Assembly (NCBI GenBank): GCA_900637135.1
Contig: LR134353.1
Coordinates: 4,092,001 to 4,156,000, forward strand
Direction of reading: 5' to 3'
DNA: 64,000 nt
Source of the DNA: Mycolicibacterium flavescens
GTDB taxonomy: Bacteria; Actinomycetota; Actinomycetes; Mycobacteriales; Mycobacteriaceae
Shown here: in pieces, positions 60,404 through 64,000 of the stretch
Numbering within the stretch: position 1 is the first letter of the stretch
How the letters are laid out: each line of letters opens with the position of its first letter
Notes under the pieces: model-generated
Databases searched by the model: none
Told to the model about the DNA's origin: nothing
The model's input: only the letters and a program-made list of their open reading frames with translations
Position numbers and translations under genes: made by a program

Positions 60404-61831
60404 TCACTCGCCGACCTGTGGTAGCTCATCGGCGGCGATCTCGCACGGGGTGCCGGCGTCCGGCGGTTTCGGCGGCGCCGCTAACGGCTCGGGCGTCACC
60501 GCCGGTGGTTCTTCAGTCACGGTCGGCGATTCTGGAGGCACCGTCGCGGCCGGCTCTTCGGGAGGTGCGGTATCGGAATCCGGTGGCGGCGCGGGTTGAC
60601 ACATCGGCTCGGCGGCCGCGGGATCGGTGACCTCGCCGGGCACGGCCGAGTCGTCATCGCTGTCCTCGCCAGCCTCGCTCGCCTCTGACGCCTCGTCAGT
60701 CTCTGTCGTTTCACTGTCGTCGATTTCGCCGAGATCCGATTCTGGCAGGCCGTCCAGTTCCCCGTCGTCGATGGCGGCATCGAGTGCACCGTCGCCCAGC
60801 AATCCGCCGAGCATGTCCCCCAATTGCTGACCGAAACTCGTTAGGCCGCCTCCGAAGTCGGGCATTCCTCCGCCGAGCGAGGGCACCGGCGAAGCGGTCG
60901 CCGGCTGCGTGACCGGAGGTTCGGTCGGGACCGGCGGGGCGGGCGGCGCAGGTGGCGCCGGCGCAAGCGGTGGGCTCGCAACGGATGCGCCCCATCCGGC
61001 CGGCACGACGGGAGCCGGTGGAGTCGGGTTTGCCGCAACCACCGCCCCCGGGGTTGCGGGGGCACTTCGCGCCGCGGTTTCGCCGACACCCGCCGTCGGG
61101 GTCTCGCCGACACCCACCGCCGACGGGGTCCACACCGGTCCGAGGTCGCCGGGAATCGCGAACGTCGCGCCCGCCTCGGATGCGAGTTCCGTCGCCACGG
61201 CCTCGTAAGCCGCGTTGATCGCGTCGGTGGCCGCCCGCATTGCCGCGAGCCACTCGCCGCCGATCACCGTGTCCACGAACGGCTTCACCTCCTGGTCCAC
61301 CAACTCACTGGCGACCGCCCGATCGCCGGCGCCCGTGGTGACGGTGTGCGCTGCCGCCAACCAGTCCGCGCGTCTGGCGCGCACGCTGTCGCCGATGGCC
61401 AGCACCTTCGACACTTTGTCGTCCACCGCCCGCCACAGCCGCTCACGCAGATCGGCCAGTGCGACTGCCGCGGTGCGGACGGCCGTCGCAGCGACCGTCG
61501 CCGCTTCGGCATGGCTGCGCAGGAACTCTCGCGAGGCGTTCGCGCCCAGACCCTGCCACGCGTTCGTCAGCGCGGCCAGCTGAGCGTCTTGGCGTGCGAG
61601 CGTATCCTCGGCCACCGTCGCGGCGGCTTGCAGTGCGGCACAGTCCGCTTCGAGAGCGCTCAGGTCCATACCGTTCTCGGCGGCATACCAATCGTGCAGT
61701 TGCCCGGGATGCGTCGTCAGGTCTGGATGCCGGTAGCCCAGGCTCTGGCATGCCAGGACGTACTGCGTGACATCAACGACGCCGGGTGTGCCATCGGCCA
61801 ATCGCGCTGCAGCATCGGAGGTTTCGCCCAT
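60404..61831 (-). CDS. Ala/Pro-rich WxG-containing protein (Rv3439c-like), candidate type VII substrate
   Basis: A 475-residue protein, counterpart of Rv3439c. Residues 1-240 are helical, with a WxG turn (NAWQGLG, 91-97) between two long helices as in WXG100/PPE-like proteins; 250-340 are Pro-rich (PAPPAPPAPPVPTEPP) and 360-475 very acidic and Pro-rich (DDSETTETDEASEASEAGED). No signal peptide. ATG 61831 is one base after the stop of its partner gene. The pair resembles heterodimeric ESX substrates, and in M. tuberculosis the locus is next to rpsI-rplM and ESX-4. Secretion is an inference. Confidence 0.75.
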   Translation of the reverse strand: MGETSDAAARLADGTPGVVDVTQYVLACQSLGYRHPDLTTHPGQLHDWYAAENGMDLSALEADCAALQAAATVAEDTLARQDAQLAALTNAWQGLGANASREFLRSHAEAATVAATAVRTAAVALADLRERLWRAVDDKVSKVLAIGDSVRARRADWLAAAHTVTTGAGDRAVASELVDQEVKPFVDTVIGGEWLAAMRAATDAINAAYEAVATELASEAGATFAIPGDLGPVWTPSAVGVGETPTAGVGETAARSAPATPGAVVAANPTPPAPVVPAGWGASVASPPLAPAPPAPPAPPVPTEPPVTQPATASPVPSLGGGMPDFGGGLTSFGQQLGDMLGGLLGDGALDAAIDDGELDGLPESDLGEIDDSETTETDEASEASEAGEDSDDDSAVPGEVTDPAAAEPMCQPAPPPDSDTAPPEEPAATVPPESPTVTEEPPAVTPEPLAAPPKPPDAGTPCEIAADELPQVGE

Positions 61832-61832
61832 G

Positions 61833-62138
61833 TCAGCCCAACCGGTCGGCAGCGCGGGCGTCGGCTTCGGCGTACCGGTCGATGCAGGTGCGAAGCGCGA
61901 CGGCGATCTCGGCCGAGGCACGTGACCATCGCCGCAACTGATTCACCACGTCGTCGACCGCCGACCGCACCGCGTCACCACCCGCGGCATACGATCGGCC
62001 TGCACCCGCCCCGTCGAACGCCAGGCCGCTCAGATGTGTTCGCACGGCGGCGTCGAGGGCGTCGGCCGCGCCCTGGTACTGCCGTGCGACGCTCAATAAG
62101 GCGGCGGCATCGACGCGAGCCGCGTCCGTTCCTCCCAT
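61833..62138 (-). CDS. EspC/WXG100-like small helical protein with YxxxD motif (Rv3440c-like)
   Basis: A 101-residue helix-turn-helix protein, counterpart of Rv3440c. Two long helices flank a Gly-rich turn (DGAGAGRSYAAGGD, 42-55) and the C-terminus has YAEAD (89-93), the YxxxD/E type VII export signal. It sits between glmM (40 bases upstream) and the WxG partner (one base downstream). Size and layout fit the type VII target/EspC-like family. Export has not been shown for this protein as far as I know. Confidence 0.78.
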   Translation of the reverse strand: MGGTDAARVDAAALLSVARQYQGAADALDAAVRTHLSGLAFDGAGAGRSYAAGGDAVRSAVDDVVNQLRRWSRASAEIAVALRTCIDRYAEADARAADRLG

Positions 62139-62178
62139 GTATGGGTTGGACGCGCGGCGACCGCGACCGGTTCCACTC

Positions 62179-63516
62179 TCAGCGTTGCGCGCTGACCTGC
62201 TCGGCCACCCGCACGGCCAACTGCCGGGCGGTATCTTCGTCGGCCGCTTCCACCATCACCCGCACGACTTGCTCGGTTCCCGACGGGCGCAGCAGGATTC
62301 GACCCGTGTCGCCGAGTTCGGCTTCCACCTCGGCAACGGCGGTGCGGACCGACGGCGCGTCGGCGACGGTCGCCTTGTCCGCGACCGCGACGTTGATCAG
62401 AACCTGAGGCAGCGTGCGCATCGGCTCGGCGAGCGCGGCGAGCGGGGTGCGCGTCTGCGCCATCCGCGACATCAACCGCAATCCGGTGACGATGCCGTCG
62501 CCGGTCGTGCCCCACGCCGGCATCACGATGTGGCCCGACTGTTCACCCCCGAGCGAATATCCGCCGGCGCGCAGTTCCTCGAGGACATAACGGTCCCCCA
62601 CGCTCGTCGTGCGGACCTCGACCCCGGCCGCGCGCATCGCCAGGTGCAGGCCGAGGTTGCTCATCACCGTCGCCACCAAGGTGTTCGACGCCAGCTCTCC
62701 ACTCTCCTGCATGGCGAGAGCGAGGATGACCATGATCGCGTCGCCGTCGATCACGCGCCCGTGCGCGTCGACGGCGAGGCACCGGTCAGCGTCGCCGTCG
62801 TGTGCGAGCCCCAGGTCGGCTCCATGCGACACCACGGCGGATCGCAGGATCTCCATATGCGTCGAGCCGCAGCGCTCGTTGATGTTCAGCCCGTCGGGGT
62901 CGGCATTGATCGTGATGACGTTGGCGCCCGCGGCGCGGTAGGCCTGCGGTGCGGCGGCCCACGCGGCACCGTTGGCGCAGTCGACGACGACGGTGAGCTG
63001 GTCCAACCTGGTCGTGACGGCCTTGCTGACATGCCGCAGATACCGGTCGAGGGCGTCCGCGGCGTCCACCACCCGACCGATCCGGGCGCCCGTGGGCCGG
63101 TTCCCTGGCCCTTGGTGCACCAGTTCCTCGATCCGGTCCTCGGTGGCGTCGTCGAGCTTGTGGCCGCCGGGGCCGAAGATCTTGATGCCGTTGTCGGGCA
63201 TCGGGTTGTGCGAGGCGCTGATCATGACGCCGAAGTCCGCGTCGTAAGCGCTGGTCAGATAGGCCACGGCCGGGGTCGGCAGTACGCCTACGCGCAGCGC
63301 GTCGACGCCTTCGCTGGTCAGTCCCGCGATGACGGCCGCCTCGAGCATTTCACCGCTGGCCCGCGGATCGCGGCCGACAACGGCCACCCGCCTAGCGTGC
63401 CCACCGGCGGTGGCCAACCGTCGCGCCGCCGCCGAACCGAGAGCCAAAGCGAGTTCGGCGGTCAGATCCTGGTTGGCGACGCCGCGCACTCCGTCGGTGC
63501 CGAACAGTCGAGCCAT
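62179..63516 (-). CDS. glmM: Phosphoglucosamine mutase
   Basis: A 445-residue GlmM, counterpart of Rv3441c (MrsA). Catalytic phospho-Ser102 is in MISASHNPMPDNGIKIFG, the Mg loop is DGDADRCL, and RPSGTEQVVRVMVEA is the phosphate-binding C-terminus. It converts glucosamine-6-phosphate from GlmS to glucosamine-1-phosphate. Probably co-transcribed with the two small helical proteins downstream. Confidence 0.96.
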   Translation of the reverse strand: MARLFGTDGVRGVANQDLTAELALALGSAAARRLATAGGHARRVAVVGRDPRASGEMLEAAVIAGLTSEGVDALRVGVLPTPAVAYLTSAYDADFGVMISASHNPMPDNGIKIFGPGGHKLDDATEDRIEELVHQGPGNRPTGARIGRVVDAADALDRYLRHVSKAVTTRLDQLTVVVDCANGAAWAAAPQAYRAAGANVITINADPDGLNINERCGSTHMEILRSAVVSHGADLGLAHDGDADRCLAVDAHGRVIDGDAIMVILALAMQESGELASNTLVATVMSNLGLHLAMRAAGVEVRTTSVGDRYVLEELRAGGYSLGGEQSGHIVMPAWGTTGDGIVTGLRLMSRMAQTRTPLAALAEPMRTLPQVLINVAVADKATVADAPSVRTAVAEVEAELGDTGRILLRPSGTEQVVRVMVEAADEDTARQLAVRVAEQVSAQR

Positions 63517-63603
63517 GCCGACAAACTTCTCATAAATGGCCGCTTCAGGGCCAACCGCGCGTGTCGTGGGTCGTGCCGTCGCCCAATCGGTACCCAGACG
63601 CGA

Positions 63604-63639
63604 CTCACCGCCCGCAACCGGTCGGATGCGGGCGGTGAG
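63604..63639. terminator. GC-rich hairpin between glmM and the terminal gene
   Basis: CTCACCGCCCGCA (63604-63616) and TGCGGGCGGTGAG (63627-63639) form a perfect 13-bp stem with a 10-base loop, 21 bases after the stop of the terminal gene. No U-tract. Typical of actinobacterial non-canonical terminators. Confidence 0.6.
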
Positions 63640-63660
63640 CCACCGATCGGGTTCTGAGGG

Positions 63661-64000
63661 TCAGCCTCCGAGGATGCCGAGAATCTGATTCAGCAGATCG
63701 ATGATCGGCTGCAGCGGATTAGGCGGCACGGGCAGTCCACCCGCGAGCGAACACAGCAGCGAGCCGAGTAGACCGCCACCCGGATCCGCGGTGATGTTGA
63801 GAACCACCTGGTTCAGGTCCACGATCAGGCCGAGCAACTCCAGGTGCAGCGGCCCCAGCACCAGGTTGAGCACATCACAGACGGCCTGCTGGCTCGCAAA
63901 CCGGACCTGGTCGCCGTTTCCGGTCGTCGCCGATGACGGCTGCGCTTCTCCGCCAGGTGCCGAGATCTCGTTGACGGGCATCGAGAAATTCGAGATGTTC
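63661..64000 (-). CDS. Hydrophobic, probably exported mycobacterial protein (5' truncated)
   Basis: The 3' part of a gene whose frame stays open to the window edge (internal Met codon at 63981). About 112 codons are visible. LNLVLGPLHLELLGLIVDLNQVVLNITADPGGGLLGSLLCSLAGG resembles a family of secreted or surface proteins common in actinobacteria, with paired Cys residues (CDVL and LLCS). The C-terminus is Leu/Ile-rich (IIDLLNQILGILGG). The signal peptide, if any, lies outside. Function unknown. Confidence 0.7.
   Translation of the reverse strand, partial: NISNFSMPVNEISAPGGEAQPSSATTGNGDQVRFASQQAVCDVLNLVLGPLHLELLGLIVDLNQVVLNITADPGGGLLGSLLCSLAGGLPVPPNPLQPIIDLLNQILGILGG

Overview
The window is high-GC, densely packed actinobacterial DNA. 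Gene content and order match a fast-growing, non-tuberculous Mycobacterium (Mycolicibacterium-type). Most genes are recognisable counterparts of the Mycobacterium tuberculosis Rv3361c-Rv3441c interval, with insertions (DUF222/HNH gene, universal stress protein, PhoU-like protein, type I DAHP synthase, nagA-sugI, adenylate cyclase, several alpha/beta hydrolases) and some rearrangement. Names and comparisons with M. tuberculosis come from memory of those proteins, not from a search. I saw no rRNA, tRNA, CRISPR array or insertion sequence.

Layout. 1-6.4 kb: 3' part of an FHA-ABC exporter gene, then the minus-strand conservon operon (sensor ATPase, Roadblock, DUF742, Ras-like GTPase) ending in the gyrase-binding pentapeptide protein MfpA. 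6.7-10 kb: methyltransferase, TrmL, nitroreductase, F420/PPOX protein, MFS permease. 10-22.6 kb: a DNA-damage theme. dnaE2 and imuA'-imuB each carry a perfect LexA box and together encode the mycobacterial mutasome. Between them lie a DUF222/HNH gene with a degenerate LexA-like site over its start, a universal stress protein, HtdY, AcrA1 and a nucleoside hydrolase. A small single-TM protein is translationally coupled to imuB.

22.7-34 kb: purine and carbohydrate metabolism: guaA, a CD225/DUF2752 membrane pair, a HAD mutase plus GH65 pair, a PhoU-like protein, choD, a zinc-ribbon mini-protein, guaB3, guaB2 and DUF5319. 34-38.8 kb: rsdA-sigD, a conserved hypothetical, whiB3, and a type I DAHP synthase. 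The DAHP synthase is preceded by what looks like a complete ribosome-mediated attenuator: a 24-codon leader peptide with Tyr-Trp-Arg-Phe, mutually exclusive hairpins and a terminator. 38.9-43.2 kb: sugI-nagA, then a class III adenylate cyclase gene split by a one-base frameshift. 43.2-56 kb: a long minus-strand run: glmS, hydrolase, nnrD, gadB, alr, hydrolase, tsaE-tsaB-rimI-tsaD, then groES-groEL1 behind a CIRCE element. 56-64 kb: an alpha/beta-hydrolase-fold protein lacking the nucleophile serine, an LLM-family oxidoreductase with a palindrome inside its promoter, a DEAD-box helicase, a membrane protein, a small Cys protein, a pair of likely type VII secretion substrates, glmM, and the 3' part of a hydrophobic, probably exported protein.

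Several plus-strand genes have a TANNNT -10 hexamer 6-7 nt before their start codon, as expected for leaderless mycobacterial mRNAs. Strongest leads for new biology: the aromatic attenuator, the SOS-coupled small membrane protein, and the WxG/YxxxD pair beside glmM.
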